NCBI GenBank assembly: GCA_006503535.1 | Contig: QYRS01000011.1 | Location: forward strand, 868,001 to 932,000 | Length of the DNA stretch: 64,000 bases | Source of the DNA: Arthrinium phaeospermum | Taxonomy: Eukaryota; Ascomycota; Sordariomycetes; Amphisphaeriales; Apiosporaceae | Reading direction: 5' to 3' | In this document: piece after piece, positions 12,170 through 24,878 of the stretch | Numbering within the stretch: the first letter of the stretch is position 1 | Layout of the letters: each line of letters starts with the position of its first letter | The notes under the pieces: generated by a model | Seen by the model: only the letters and a program-made list of their open reading frames with translations | Told to the model about the DNA's origin: nothing | Databases searched by the model: none | Position numbers and translations under genes: made by a program

Positions 12170-13218
12170 AGCATGATCAATCGGTCTAGGTCTGCTGGTC
12201 AGATCTCCTCCACTCCCTGATGTAACGAACTCACGACACTCCGCGTCCTCGATGAGGGGTCTACCCCTATGTGCGACCCAATGTACCACCATTTTGGCAC
12301 TGCATTCTGGCACAGGTACGGATTTATAGCAAGGCAAGCAAACGGCAAGCATTTGCATATTTATTTACCTAGAGTTGGAACGAGCAAGTCAGTTAATGTT
12401 TCTTGAAAATCTACAAATATGCGCAAGCAAAGGTCGATCTACCAACTTGAAAGGGGAGATGATCTCATGTTTTATCCTCAGCTAGATTAGTGTCGAAATA
12501 CAATCATTGTACAAGTCGAATATATTGATCGGTTCTTGCCGTCACGATTCTCGCCATGTTTTGCTCGTTCTGCTTGTCTTGTAAGTACCAAATAGATATA
12601 AGTGTATAAGTAGGTAGGAGACTGTAGCGAGTCGGGAGGTAAGTTGGTTATAACGTGTTGTTTTAGGCAACGTCGTTTATTACAAGTACATGTATGCGTG
12701 CATGTATACATCTAATCATACTGTATGTAGCATAGGTGAAGTTGGGGTAGGCAGGGTTCACACTAGGTAGCCCCTAAACCCAGTATACTGGGCTCAGATG
12801 ACGCTATCCTGTTAAGGAGCTGCGGCTGAACGTCGAAGGCTGGCAGACAAGCTGCCGGCGGCCGGCTTGCTCCCGAATGCGGCACAGTATGTTGGGCACT
12901 TGACGTAGTAAGCAAGCTGACCGACCGCACATTCATCCATCCTTAATTCCTATGTCGATCCAACCCAGATCAAAGACGTTTCCACGACCACTTGATGCCA
13001 TGGTTATACTGAATGATTAGAGAGCACGAGTAACAGGAAATAAGAAAAAACACTGCGCCCGCCCGCCTTCGGAGGGATACCTCATCAGTTCTTCTTTACC
13101 ATCCCCGCCGGATATAAGCACCCTAATCGCCGTTCAGCCCCAAGTTCATTAATGCTCCAAGAGTATACAGATATACCCACCCATCGTCTCTCTCCCACCC
13201 GGGACGAACCGAGACACC
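12170..13218. other. Spacer/promoter between two Zn2Cys6 genes
   Basis: One kilobase without a supported gene. A GATATAAGC sequence near 13110 could be a TATA-like element for the gene at 13219. Confidence 0.5.
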
Positions 13219-15804
13219 ATGACCTCCGTACCCAGTAGCAGCGTACCGCCCCACATCGGAGCCTCTAGCAGCCAGCCGCAGCCGCCGCCGCACGTGAAGC
13301 GCACACGCGTACTCCTAAGCTGCGGCAGCTGCCGCGCCTCCAAGCTGAAATGCGACCGGCTGTCGCCGTGCGGCCAATGCGCCAAGAAGGGCCGGCCGGA
13401 GTCGTGCGCGTACGCGCCGCGGCCCCAGAAGGCGAGGCCGGTCAAGGGCATGGCGGCGCGGCTGAAGCGGCTCGAGGGCATGGTCCGGGGCATGATCGAC
13501 GTCCCCGGGGGCAGCGGTGTAGGCGAAGAAGGAGGAGGGGTAACGCTGCCCGCTCAGGTCCCAAGCGAGGGGAAGAACCCCAGTGGGCAGGTCGTCGTGC
13601 AGAGCGAGCGTTCTACAAACTACGTTGGCGGCACACACTTCATGGCCATTCTCGAAGATGTAAGCAGTGAAACATCACAGTCCCTTTCTCGTTTGGCTCT
13701 TTTTTCCATGACTTACTATAAATATCTGGGTTGTATATATCATGGCTTACAAAAAGTAATTTGCATAGATCGACGAGCTCAAGAACTATTTCGATATCTC
13801 TGATGGAGGAGGAGAGACTCAGGATCCGTTTGAGATCGATGGGGGGCCCGAGTTAGTCGTCTTCTCCAAGCACGTCCCCCGGACAAGGGACGAGTTCTTA
13901 GCCCTACTACCGGAGAAGAGCATCATAGACCGCCTGATGCTCCGGTATTTCAACTCGAACAGTCCCTCGCAGCGTATGTGCAAGCTTTCCACACAGTATG
14001 AAGAGAGCTAGACGAATACAAACTAACAGGAATGTGTCGGAAGACGTCATTCACAGACCGACATTCAGCAAGGAGTATGCGGAATTTTGGCGGGATCCTT
14101 CAAGACCATCACTGCACTGGATAGCGATGCTTTTCATGGTTGTCGCTCTTGGCCTCTTCTTCTCGATATACCAGGCGCCGCATGAACTGGAAGGAGAGTC
14201 GGACATAAGCCCCGAAGAGCGCTTCAAGACGTATCGCGGGGCCGCAGGTTGGGCGCTCGTGGCCGGAAAGTACAACCAGCCAGGCCCTTCGACCATCCAG
14301 GCTTTTATCCTCTACACCGAAGGCGATTTCCTGTTCGACCGCCATTCCCAAATGAACTGCTATTTGCTTTGCTCCACCTTGATCCGGCTCATGCTCAAGA
14401 TGGGATTGCACCAGGACCCGAGCAAGGTTCCGAACCTTTCGATATATGATGGTGAGATGCGCCGGCGGTGGTGGCATTTGGCGATCATGATCGATCTGCT
14501 AGTTGGATTCCATCTCGGCCTTCCCTGCATGATTCACGGAATCGATAGTGACACGGCGCTTCCCCGCAACCTCCACGATGAAGACTTCGATCCGCAAAGT
14601 ACCGTCTTACCCCCAGCGAGACCAGAGTCGGACTACACAGCCTTGACATATCCCATCAACAAAGCTCGGATTAGTCGAGTGTTTGGATTAGTTGCTAAAC
14701 AAGCCCACGCGCTCAAAACCCCTACATTTGCCGAGGTCACGAGAGTGGATGGGCTACTGGAAGAAGCTTGGAGTGAAGTGCCGAACTTCAGTGAGTATTG
14801 GCCCTCTCGTGCCCTGCCCCCTATTTCTGGGTCGAGTCGCTAACCGTCGACAGTGAAAGTAAAGCCAATATCGCAGTGTGTCACCGATCCGGTCATGCAG
14901 GTCGTGCAGAGGTTCGGCCTGGCATTGCTCTATCAGAAGAGCCGCTTAGTTCTGCATCGACGGTATTTGACAGAGGTTGCGCCTAGTAAGGAGCAAAGTT
15001 ACTCCAGAAGGACTTGTCTAGAAGCTGCGCTCGCCCTTGTAGACTACCAGCGCAACATATTCGAAGCAGCCAGGCCTGGAGCAATGCTTCATCAGAACGG
15101 GTGGTTCGTATCATCGTTGGCCATCAATGACTACCTCCTCGCAGATGTGATTGTAGCGCTTGTTATTCAAAGCCCGCATTACACCGAGGCGGGAGGTAAC
15201 TTTGACTGGATCTCCCGCGGGGCTCCAGCACCCTCCAAGACAGTCCTACTAGACCGTCTCAGGCTCTCACTTGCCATCTGGAAAGAGATGGCAGCACAGG
15301 TTCCGGATTGCAAGAGGGCAGTTCGAGTCGTCGAGACGATCCTGAAGAAGACGGAAGCAATGAGAGGCGTGTCGACCAATGCTGCTTCCCTGGTCAGTAC
15401 ACCAGCGGGTTCCAGTGACGCGACGACGGGATCCATGGAGGGCCTGTCAATTGACGGCGTTGCCACGAATACAGCGTCGAGCAGTATTGGCTCGGTAGAC
15501 ATCAATGACGCAGCCTTGTATCCGGGACATCAACCCGACTTGGCCGACTACGACGTCGCGCAAGATGACCTGTCCTGGATTCAACAGATGGACGTGTCTG
15601 GAAGCAACTATGATTGGGTAAGCAAAAGTCTCATAGCCTTAATGATCAAAAGTATTAACAGGATTTGTCCCGCAGAGCCAGCTGGAAACCCTGATGAACC
15701 AAGACATTGCGGAAGATCGGTTCGTGGGCAACGCATCATCCAGCCAACCATGGATTGATCAAAATCCACTGGACGATCTGGACTTCTTGGGCTCAATTTC
15801 GTGA
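13219..15804 (+). CDS. Zn2Cys6 transcription factor with fungal-specific TF domain
   Basis: Five exons are proposed: 13219-13659, 13769-13973, 14044-14790, 14854-15617 and 15676-15804 (761 residues, phases consistent). The zinc cluster has cysteines at 35, 38, 45, 51, 54 and 63 (C-X2-C-X6-C-X5-C-X2-C-X8-C), followed by a basic linker and a short helix (RLKRLEGMVRGMID) that could dimerise. The exon 3 segment HVIHRPTFSKEYAEFW and the block MRRRWWHLAIMIDLLVGFHLGLP are hallmarks of the fungal_trans (PF04082) domain of xylanolytic-activator-like regulators. The third exon uses an AAG acceptor (14041-14043) because the nearby CAG breaks the frame. The acidic/Trp tail (PWIDQNPLDDLDFLG) looks like an activation segment. 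Target genes are unknown. Confidence 0.85.
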
Positions 15805-18800
15805 AAGCCAGAATGGTCCTCGTCAACTGATAGCCCGCATGGAATAAGGTTCATTATGGGACGACAACAGTCGACTTCATACAGGACGAAGATATTCCCA
15901 ACAGCCGGGCCTGTCTCCGAAAGACGCCTGAGTCACTCTTATGAAAGTCATCTGGGTAACACAGATAGATGGTGCGTTACTTGTAGGATGTGTTGCGGGC
16001 CCTGCCGGGATTACGTGTTGAACCAAAAGATAAGACTGCATGAATTCGCACGCAACCTTGATGGCTGCGGCAGCAAACAGCAGCAACCTGCGGCCGCAAA
16101 TTTGCAAATCGGGATATTACCTGCCTGCCTCCCTCTTGGCCAGACCGGTCAACAGTTGTCACGCCATCGGGTATTGATGGCGACCAAACTGTAGGTACAT
16201 AGGCAGGTAGTGGTGGAACTGCTGCAGGAGGATCGCGGGGTAAATACCTGCCTACATTACATGTATCCATTTCCCCGCGGTATATCACTGGCTGGGCGCC
16301 GATTCTGGCTGCTCCTGGCGCTCAGCGAATCTTATCTACCAAGAACCATCTGATTGGCTGTATGATTAGGCCACCAGATGATGTAGCCACCATGCCTACT
16401 TATTACAATTCTTGAAAGATAAGCCGGGTACGCTATTATAATTTCATGTACATCAGATATGCGTTCCCCGTTAGCTTGGGATACCCCAGACTGGAAGAGA
16501 CGGAGATTAGAGTGCGCAAGCCCCCCGGGTGCTTTCGTTGGTTAGATCCGATTTGCGGCAAGCACAGGGGGGTCGATTCCAGACAAAGAGAAAGCCAGGT
16601 CGGGGAGGAGGACAGAACGGGGAGGAGGGGAGGCAGGCAGGCAGGAGGAGACGGGATCGACTCTCCGCGGAAATGTTGAAAGTTACGCGAAAGTGGTACT
16701 CGATGGAAATCAAGGTGCTACAGTTAGTTTTCCAGTGGATGACGGCATGGTGCACTCAACGGGGCTTTTTTCCCACTGAAAGAGCCAGAGGAAACAAGAA
16801 GAGGCTGGAGTCGACTATACCATGTTTGTACGTATTTCTTAGGTAACAAGCAACCGATCTGATTCGTTCCGAGCGCTCGCCCTCAATCAGTATGCGTCCC
16901 ATCCATTGAGATACATGCAGGGCTTGAGCTTATTTATTTTGTCGCTTTGGCGAGTCCCTCCTCCATGCGCAAGCCCACTGCTTCCTCTGCTCTCTGCTCG
17001 GTGGCTCGCTCTCTCTTGGGCAACTCCAGCAGTCAAGGCTCAAAAGTCAGACCAACCCCGGCGTATGTATGCAAATCGAAAAGGCTAGACCCTCCGGTCA
17101 CACGATGGAATCGAGGTGGCTACTCACAACAGCTCCGACATCGCTAAAAAGATGGAAAACACATTTCTCAATCGGGCGTTGGATTCATCCCAAAAGTCGA
17201 CTGACAGCCCCAAGACTAAACCGTATACCTGCCACTGCACATCACCTTGAAGTTATCTGGTGTTTGGTGCATTGACCTCCTCCATCCTTACTTATGTAGG
17301 GCTCAGCTGAGTCGCTAATCGCCCAGAAGTATAAATCCCCCGTATAGGGTTAACCCATAATACGATGGTGATTGGATTATAAGCGCGGCTCTTGCCAAAT
17401 TGGGCTTGCTTTTTGTTAGGTCGTGTGTGTACATCGTCCAACTTGTACATACATTGCGACAAGACACCATTGCAGATCATCGTGACAACGGATACCCGCG
17501 AGAAGCTTCTTTTTCCTTCAAAAATCTTTTAAGCATCTGGCCCATCGAAGTCCCACCCTCTTAGCATATGAGCGATATCCGGGTAAGGAGCCACGTGCCC
17601 ACGGGGTCTTCAGAGAGAATGGGTCGTTCGCCGTGTGTCCTGCACAGAGATGGACCCCGGTGGCATCCTGAAAGGGGCCTGCTACCCGGCGGCCTGCTAG
17701 TGCTATAGGGACCGCGTCGCACACGGTTCTTGAAGCATCGGCAGCATATTGCAAATTCAACTGTCGCCTTTCTAAAGGACTGGGTGGCTTGGTCTAGCCA
17801 ACGCCTGTGTTTCGGTTGATTTTGGTGCTAACATGTAGTTGCGACCTGGTATTTGCGGAATCATTCCCGAGCATACTGCGAATCCTCTTTATATGGGTCA
17901 AGGGGCTGCAGCTGCGGGAGTTCCTGGGTGTCGGATTTTCACGCTCTTGGGAAATCTCTGCTGCAAGGGACCATTTCACGATGTCAAGAAGGTGTTTCCA
18001 TTACTTCAAAGACGTACAAGAACAAAGAAGGCGACATATTGCCGAACCCACATCACCCGCTAGCTAGTGCGTATACGGGTAGTAGCACACACAGCCAAAG
18101 GGACTTGAGCCCAATAAGCGTCTGGATTTCCGCGAGCAGATACAGATTTAATTAACGGGCAGGCTACGCCTAGTCCAGGAGCCGTCAAAATCAGCAGAAG
18201 TGGACAGACCACAAGTCCGGCTTGAATGAGTTCGGACGAGTGAGAAGGACTTTTCGGTGCCAGCCAGCGAGCGCCCAGGGCCAGACGATGGGAATTCCGT
18301 TACCTAATCCAAACCAGGTAGACTCCTCCCATTTTTTGCTCTCCAGAACCTAGCCTAACCTAAGCAGAAGCCAACTGGACGGTGAAGGGATTTTATTAGC
18401 TAAAATCGGACCCTGATGCTGCGCAGGAAAATTATGTATGCAGGTTAGCAGTGCAGCGTGTGCAGTAGCAGGCAGTAGTAGATACAGGTAGAGTGCGAAC
18501 CCCTCGATATGCTGGATGAGGTCAAGCTAGATGCGAGATTGACGGTTTCCTTGGGCGACCACGCTCGAGCAATCAAGCAATTGCCAGGCAAGGCACGCAG
18601 GCTTCGACAGCCACTTGGGAATTCCCATTACTTGATAGACCGAACTATGAGATAATCATCTGATCTTGACTGCGGGCTTTTTTGGCGTGATGAAATTTTT
18701 CATCTTCTATCCTGCTCCTGGTCCCATACCCTACTGTGAATTGTTCCATATTGAGGTTATCTGCTGTGGACGACCGAACGTCTCTTTTGGAACCGGTGTT

Positions 18801-20428
18801 TGAAACGGAGCAAGTGGTCTGGCTAATAGTGCCTACCTACCTCCTACCTACCTGAACACCACCACCACCACCATCCTGATCGACTTACACGTCATCTCCA
18901 TCACGTAGTATATGCTACTACCTCTGCATACCGTTGGATTGAATACAAGCTACCGATCGTCTTGTTTTTCCCCCCTTCTTTTTCCCACTGTGCCTACCCT
19001 GCTGTGCCTTGTCCCCCTCACAGAGGAGTGCTTGCTTGCTTGCTTTCGCGACAGGCAGGAAAAGATAAGGCTAGAAAGCCCGACCGATCTGAGTTTCGTC
19101 TAAGGCAAGGCTTTTTGATGCAATAAGCCTCCCGTACCGACGGACCAGTTCCCTATCAATCAACTATCTAACGGCTACACCGCCCGATTTCGCTAGATAG
19201 TAGTCGAATAGGTACCTACCTAGGTATGTTCATTCAACAGTGCCTGCTTCATTTGCTTCTGGATCGTGCCGCCAACCGACTCCGTTTCCTCTCACTTGCG
19301 TGCGCTCCCGGACTCCCAGTCCTGTCCTGCCTCCCCGATCTCTTTGCTACCTACACACAAGCCTTTCCTAGATCCAGGTCAGTGGCCACCACACACTCCA
19401 TACCCCCCCGGAGCCCAGCAAAATCCCAAGCACCAAGCACACACACACGCACACTGCGAATGCAATGCCTGCAAACCATTCTGCCCACAATTTCGAACAC
19501 GTCTAGCAGTACAAGTTCCCCATTGGACTATTTCGCCGGCAGCGTCTACTAGTGTGGATACAAGCCAAATCAGCCTTCCACTTCAGGCACGTTTGCTCTG
19601 ATCTGCTGATACATTGGAACCCATCGTGGAGGCCCAGGGTGGAAAAGAGGTCTGGCACTCTGTCCGCGACTCGTCTGGGGCCTGTTTCGCTTGCTTTTTG
19701 ACCTTCCTACTTGCACGCAACCCTCTTGTCAATTTTCTGCCGGCGATCCGCCTCAAGGTCGTCCTTATCCTCGCTGCTCACCGGACTGGGGATATCATCT
19801 CATCTTTCTTTTTCCCGCCCACCAGGTACCTTGGCCGATAAACGCCCACTAATTCGTATTCGCCAGCCCTATCGAAGGAGACTCGACTCTATCCCTTGCA
19901 GGGTAGATACATGCCAAGTATCTGATCGGGCTTGTTCGAAACATCAGAGCCACCTCGTGCTGGCCATAGTTATTTTCTCCCCGAGGTGCTCAAGCCCATT
20001 CCCTGCGATATATTACTCGAGCAGGTAGCAGGCCGAGAGGCAGCAGATATCCGACGGGTGATCTGTGTTATGCACTATCGTCTCACGTCGATAGGCTCGG
20101 GCCATTCTTTTTGAAGAAACGCTCTGTCAAAGCTCAGCTCCCTGTCGCGTTGATTGGCTGCCCGACAATTCTTATGACCTGATTAGGCCTTTCTTTGTCT
20201 TCGGATTTCCCAGGACCCCTGAGAGCGCCAGGGCCAGAAATAACATTACAACATACGTGCAATTAAGCGACAACCGATACACTTGTTTATCTACATAGCC
20301 AGGAGCGAGTTTCTGATATTTGCCCCTTTGCATTTCTTGGGGTCGCCTGCCAGTTCCCTCTTCCATCCCGCCACAACATCACCCCTCCCCAAGGCCAAGA
20401 AGGCGCTGCTGCTTCCGCCATCTACGCC
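15805..20428. other. 4.6 kb gene desert upstream of nmrA
   Basis: No supported coding region. It contains several simple repeats: GGCA units near 16631-16645, six ACC units near 18856-18873, ACCT units near 18836-18852, and CTTG units near 19031-19045. All scattered frames of 60-110 codons lack motifs. The right half probably carries the promoter and a long leader of nmrA. Confidence 0.55.
16332..19069. promoter_or_regulatory. Scattered GATA-factor core sites upstream of nmrA
   Basis: HGATAR-type cores lie at 16332-16337 (TTATCT), 16417-16423 (AGATAAG), 18650-18655 (AGATAA) and 19063-19069 (AGATAAG). AreA/NIT2-type nitrogen regulators bind such sites, and NmrA is their partner. Because the motif is short, some matches are expected by chance in 4.6 kb. 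Confidence 0.3.
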
Positions 20429-21811
20429 ATGCCTCCTACTTCTGAGCCTATTCCCATTCGAACTGACCTGGCCATAAGACCAGCACCCGCGGACCACCAG
20501 GGCAACTCCTATACCAAAACCGGGGCCGGCCAGTCAAGACACAAACACACGCGATCTTCTTATTCAGAGAGTTCACCCCTAGTGTCGAGGAATAATTCCT
20601 TGAGCTTTCGTCCTCTCAAGCGCTCGATGCCCTCGCCGGATAAGACGATTGCCGTAATCAATGCGAGCGGCCGCCAAGCTGCTTCTTTAATCAGGATAGC
20701 GACTGCGGTTGGCTATAAAGTGCGGGCGCAGCTGCGAAACCTGGAGGGCGTGATAGCAACCGAGGTGTCCACCAATCCGAACGTGACCGTTTTCGTTGGC
20801 GAGCTCTACATTCGAAAAAAGCCGGATGATAACCGGGACGTCACAGCTAATGCCCACATTCCGGGCATCTCTGTCAACCAGGATCTAATTTCGTCACTAT
20901 TCCGTGGAGCCCAGCTGGCATTCATCAACACCACATTCTACGGCAACGAACTCCAAATTGGAGAGGCTATCGCGGACACTGCGAAAAAGGCTGGCGTTCA
21001 CCATTTCATATATTCATCTATGCCCGACCATGCTGCATACAACCCCGATTGGCCGTCACTGCCCCTCTGGGCAGCTAAACATAAAGTAGAGGAGTACATT
21101 CGGAAAATTGAGCTCCCCGCAACCTATGTTTACACGGGCATCTACAACAACAACTTCACCTCGCTTCCTTACCCGCTCTTCTGCATGGAGCTGAAACCTG
21201 ATGGCTCCTTTGAATGGCAAGCTCCGTTCCACCCCGATGCCAAGCTCCCGTGGCTCGATGCCGAACATGACGTCGGCCCTGCTATCTTGCAGCTCTTCAA
21301 GGATGGGCCGTCCAAATGGAATGGGAAACGCATTGCTCTGGCCTACGAGCATCTCTCACCACTCGAAGTCTGTAAGGCATTCGAGGCCGGTGTGGGCGTG
21401 CCTGTGAGCTATAAGCGGGGTCCTATCGAGGTGAAGGTCAAGATCCCTGAAGGTTACAGGGAACAACTGGTAGCCTTGGAGAAGCTGTTTTCGCCGCACA
21501 ACGCAAATCCCGAGGAACAACCACCCTACTTTGGAGACATAGAGTTGGAGCAGGGCTGCCCCGATAGTGCACTGGCTTTGTGGGAAGGGCCCCGGGGCTT
21601 AGGAGAGTATGCACAAGAGATATTCCCACTTGAGGAGGAAGCAAACGGAATGACCTGGATGCTAGACGAGGAGGAAGAACCGGTCCACAATGGTCACAAC
21701 TACTCGAATGGGGATTATCAAGACGAAGCGGAGGACGGAGATGACGATTCCATCGACGAGGGCCTGGTCATGAGGGGATTGAAGAGAGACGAAGAAGAAT
21801 GGCTCGCATAG
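20429..21811 (+). CDS. nmrA: NmrA/NMR nitrogen metabolite repression regulator
   Basis: A single exon of 460 residues. NmrA-type proteins bind NAD(P) without acting as reductases and, under nitrogen sufficiency, bind and inhibit the GATA activator AreA/NIT2. After a Ser-rich 70-residue leader comes the Rossmann start KTIAVINASGRQAASLIR, characteristic of NmrA. Then come INTTFYGNELQIGEAIADTA, the HHFIYSSMPD block, and YVYTGIYNNNFTSLPYPLF. The usual catalytic Tyr-x3-Lys of short-chain dehydrogenases is absent, as expected for the family. The C-terminus is strongly acidic (DEEEEPVHNGHN, EAEDGDDDSIDEG). A later ATG at residue 67 (MPSPDKTIAV) is an alternative start. Confidence 0.9.
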   Translation: MPPTSEPIPIRTDLAIRPAPADHQGNSYTKTGAGQSRHKHTRSSYSESSPLVSRNNSLSFRPLKRSMPSPDKTIAVINASGRQAASLIRIATAVGYKVRAQLRNLEGVIATEVSTNPNVTVFVGELYIRKKPDDNRDVTANAHIPGISVNQDLISSLFRGAQLAFINTTFYGNELQIGEAIADTAKKAGVHHFIYSSMPDHAAYNPDWPSLPLWAAKHKVEEYIRKIELPATYVYTGIYNNNFTSLPYPLFCMELKPDGSFEWQAPFHPDAKLPWLDAEHDVGPAILQLFKDGPSKWNGKRIALAYEHLSPLEVCKAFEAGVGVPVSYKRGPIEVKVKIPEGYREQLVALEKLFSPHNANPEEQPPYFGDIELEQGCPDSALALWEGPRGLGEYAQEIFPLEEEANGMTWMLDEEEEPVHNGHNYSNGDYQDEAEDGDDDSIDEGLVMRGLKRDEEEWLA

Positions 21812-23081
21812 CCGTGGACCCTCTCTACCAGGCTGTTGGCTCTTACGTTTACGAAGGGCCGAGACAGTTCTGTCACCCATGCGCCACGCCACGCCATACC
21901 GCACTCCGCTGCACTGGGAAGGTTGAAGGTGCCAATCACGACTAGATTGAAGGATGCGAAGTGGCCAGCATCGGGTTCCTCCCCGACGCCCGTCAGCCAC
22001 TTCAGACAAAAATGATTTACGACAACCCCTTCGGATCAGATATTTGCTTGCATTACAGGGCATTTTTGGCGTATTAAACTCAAAAACTTTGGCTGATGAA
22101 GAGTCCATTGGCGACATAGTATGGCGATCTGGATGCGGGCTGGGTAATCGTGAATCATTACTCGGGGCTGCCATTTCTGATTATGACGAACAACAAAAGC
22201 GTTTCTTTATATGCATCGAAGGTGACCCGGCGTTTGCGTAGATACAAAAAGGGGGTTTGCGGTGGGCCTCAAGCGATTTGCTTAATGATATTATTGTATC
22301 TCCCTCTTCTCATTTTCTTGCATATTCCAAGTAACAACCCGCGTAACGACCTTACATGAAATGGAGGACATGTTTCGGAAGATATTGGATGGCTGGCACT
22401 CTTCACTTGCTATGAATTGATGATGTTTCCTTGCATATCCTATCGATCACCAGCGGCAATTGTTCGTGGTCTCGGTCTGGTAATGTGGGTAATACACGCC
22501 AGAAAGGGCGGCGATAATTTCCGAGCAAACATGGCGTGGATATAAATATAGGAATTGGGGGTATGGGGTGCCAACCAGATGGACCGCGCATTGCCGCCTC
22601 ACTCCCTTCTGTTGGAATTTATCATCTCCTAATAAGAAAACGACACCTGAAGTCCTATCAGCCACGGTAGCTGATATGCACCTCGCTCCGTCTCTCGTTG
22701 CATTAACATGTCTGGGCGGCCGGTCCATCACCCTAGGCAAGAATGCATCCCTTGACAGTTGAATGCATTAGTGGATGACGGATAGCACGGTCGACGAACA
22801 CGACACCGGCTGCAAGCAGCCGTCTCCCAGCATCCCTTCGGATATATTGCATCGTCAAGATCAGCAAATACATGCATATCTTAAGTGGATGCTTGCAATG
22901 TGGAGAACCCGATCTACGCGGCGCAGGCAATCGTACGATGACATGGGGACGGGGCTTTCTGAAATAGGGAGGTATGTAGTTGGGTGTGCATGCATCAGGG
23001 GGCACACAAGGACACGAAACAACAACATCGCCGGCGACGACCAGAGGAGCTGGCGGCATGTGTGATCTATCAGCGCGGAGA
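21812..23081. other. Convergent spacer, no gene seen
   Basis: A 1.27 kb spacer between nmrA and the F-box gene, whose 3' ends face each other. No motif-bearing open frame was found. Confidence 0.55.
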
Positions 23082-24878
23082 CTAAGACTTTCTGGGACGG
23101 ATGTCGCAACATTCGAGCCCTTGGCTCGCGCACCCCCATTGGAGGTGGGCGATCGGCGTGGTACCGGGCTCGTCTTCCCAACACCAGGTGTCTTCGTTCT
23201 TAAAGGACACGTTGAGAGCCCGCAGTCTCGGCGTCGCGGTCTTCCAGGGACCCCATCCGGAAACCCCTGTGCCTGCTGCCTCCTTGCTGGTATGCGGTCG
23301 CGGCTGCGGCAACCCCCTGGGAACTCTGGGTGATATCGGGGATCCAGTCAGGAAGGCCATGAGAAGGTCCAGTGTCCGTTTACCCCCCGACCATGCCGGG
23401 AGGGCGTCGTAGAACCAGAGGTCATCGTTGATGGTGAGAACCTCGAGACTTGGGGGGAGGAGACCGCAAAGTTCGGCGGCCGCGGCGAGCGTGATGTCGT
23501 GGTAGGGGTCATCGGCAGACTTGATCCCCTTGACTGCGCTTTCTTCGTCGTCGTCGTCTTCATCGTCGTCATCGCTCCACCAGTCCGTGTCCCCAGGGGT
23601 CAGCACGTACCGATTCGATGATGATTGCCCAAATAGGACGGGCAGCGACGTGTGCAGCGACTTGAGCGCCGGGAAGCCGACGGCGAAATCGCCGCCCCCG
23701 AGCCGGCCCTTGAGCACCTGTCCAAGGCTTTGCACGTCGCACGCCTCGTCCGCGAACAGGGAGACGGCGAGCGTCAGGCTCTCGAGCGTGGGCGCGACGT
23801 GAAGCAGCGCCCGCCGGACCGCGGCGCAGTCGACGGGCGCCGTGGTCGAGGGCTGGTGCAGGACGACGTGCAGGGTCCGCAGCAGCGGGGTCGCGGCGAG
23901 GATCGCCTCGAGGGTGGTCTCGGGGGCGTATTGTAGCCGCACGTGGAGCGTTGTCAGGCGCGAGGCCCGGGGCGGCGTGCCCAGCGGCCAGAACCCGTCG
24001 TAGCCGATTTCGAGGGCGTGCTGGAGGTCGCACTCCTTCTTGCTGAAGGGCAGCGGCAGGGAGAGCTCCTCGAGCGCCGGGAGGTAGAGGAGGAGCAGCG
24101 CCAGGTCGAGGTTCTCGCCCTCGCCGGCTTGCTTCCATTGGGGCGCGTTCCGGCCCCAGTCCGCGGAGCTCGTCGTCCGGCCGCGCAGCCACTTGGCCTT
24201 CGTTTCGGGGGACCGCCACCAGCTCATGCCCTTGGGGGAGGCGGAGTCCTGATCGTCGGTCCACTGTTCGGGAGGTATGTCGATGTAGCGTAGATTCCTT
24301 AGGCTCTTGCTTGTTGCGGGCAGGCTGTGGGCGCCGAGCACGTGGCGGAACATGCGGAGAAGCCAGTTATCGCTACCGCCAGGGCTTGCAGCGAAGAGGA
24401 TCTTCGGCGAGGCCTCGAGGGACTCGAGCTCGGCACAATATGCAAGAACCAAGGCCACCAGCGCCTTGGTCTCGCCGTCCCGGAGCGCGCGACGCCAGTC
24501 CTCCCGGTCCGGCATCTGTAGGTCGTCGAGGACAGCCTCGAACAGCAGCCTGTTCTCGTCCCACCACCGGTCGCGGTCGAAGACCAAGGGCCCTGCTACT
24601 GTTTCGTCCTTGCCCGGGCACACGAGCTTGAGGTGCCGGAGGGGCGGGGCCGGACCATCCCGTCGAACGAGGAGCCGGAGCAGAGAGGCGAACGGCCGGC
24701 TCTGGTTGGGCAAGCCAGCGGGGTTGTAGGCCAATGTCACGGTGTCCAACAGAAACGGCTGGGCGAAGGCGTGCAGGTTCCTGCATGCTTTTGACAGGCG
24801 CACAAGGTCGCTTACATCCAAGTGAGTCACGATTGCCGTTGCCAGCTCTGTGGGCAAAGCTAGGAAGGGTGCCGCCAT
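23082..24878 (-). CDS. F-box protein with leucine-rich segments
   Basis: A single exon of 598 residues. The N-terminus LALPTELATAIVTHLDVSDLVRLSK (residues about 5-30) followed by CRNLHAFAQPFLL is a classical F-box, which docks to Skp1 in SCF ubiquitin ligases. The remainder has irregular leucine-rich stretches (LPALEELSLPLPF, LLRTLHVVLHQP, LESLTLAVSLF) like those of fungal F-box/LRR proteins that select substrates. An acidic run (DDDDEDDDDEES) lies near residue 450. The substrate is unknown. High GC gives long antisense shadows on both strands. Confidence 0.8.
   Translation of the reverse strand: MAAPFLALPTELATAIVTHLDVSDLVRLSKACRNLHAFAQPFLLDTVTLAYNPAGLPNQSRPFASLLRLLVRRDGPAPPLRHLKLVCPGKDETVAGPLVFDRDRWWDENRLLFEAVLDDLQMPDREDWRRALRDGETKALVALVLAYCAELESLEASPKILFAASPGGSDNWLLRMFRHVLGAHSLPATSKSLRNLRYIDIPPEQWTDDQDSASPKGMSWWRSPETKAKWLRGRTTSSADWGRNAPQWKQAGEGENLDLALLLLYLPALEELSLPLPFSKKECDLQHALEIGYDGFWPLGTPPRASRLTTLHVRLQYAPETTLEAILAATPLLRTLHVVLHQPSTTAPVDCAAVRRALLHVAPTLESLTLAVSLFADEACDVQSLGQVLKGRLGGGDFAVGFPALKSLHTSLPVLFGQSSSNRYVLTPGDTDWWSDDDDEDDDDEESAVKGIKSADDPYHDITLAAAAELCGLLPPSLEVLTINDDLWFYDALPAWSGGKRTLDLLMAFLTGSPISPRVPRGLPQPRPHTSKEAAGTGVSGWGPWKTATPRLRALNVSFKNEDTWCWEDEPGTTPIAHLQWGCASQGLECCDIRPRKS

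Noticed and set aside
13974..14043. Frame break in the second Zn2Cys6 gene when the CAG at 14027-14029 is used as acceptor
   Set aside because: Using the AAG acceptor at 14041-14043 keeps the frame and gives the family motif HVIHRPTF.
23569..24786. Long frames on both strands within the F-box gene
   Set aside because: Pro/Arg/Ala-rich shadows created by high GC; the 598-residue frame alone carries the F-box and leucine-rich pattern.
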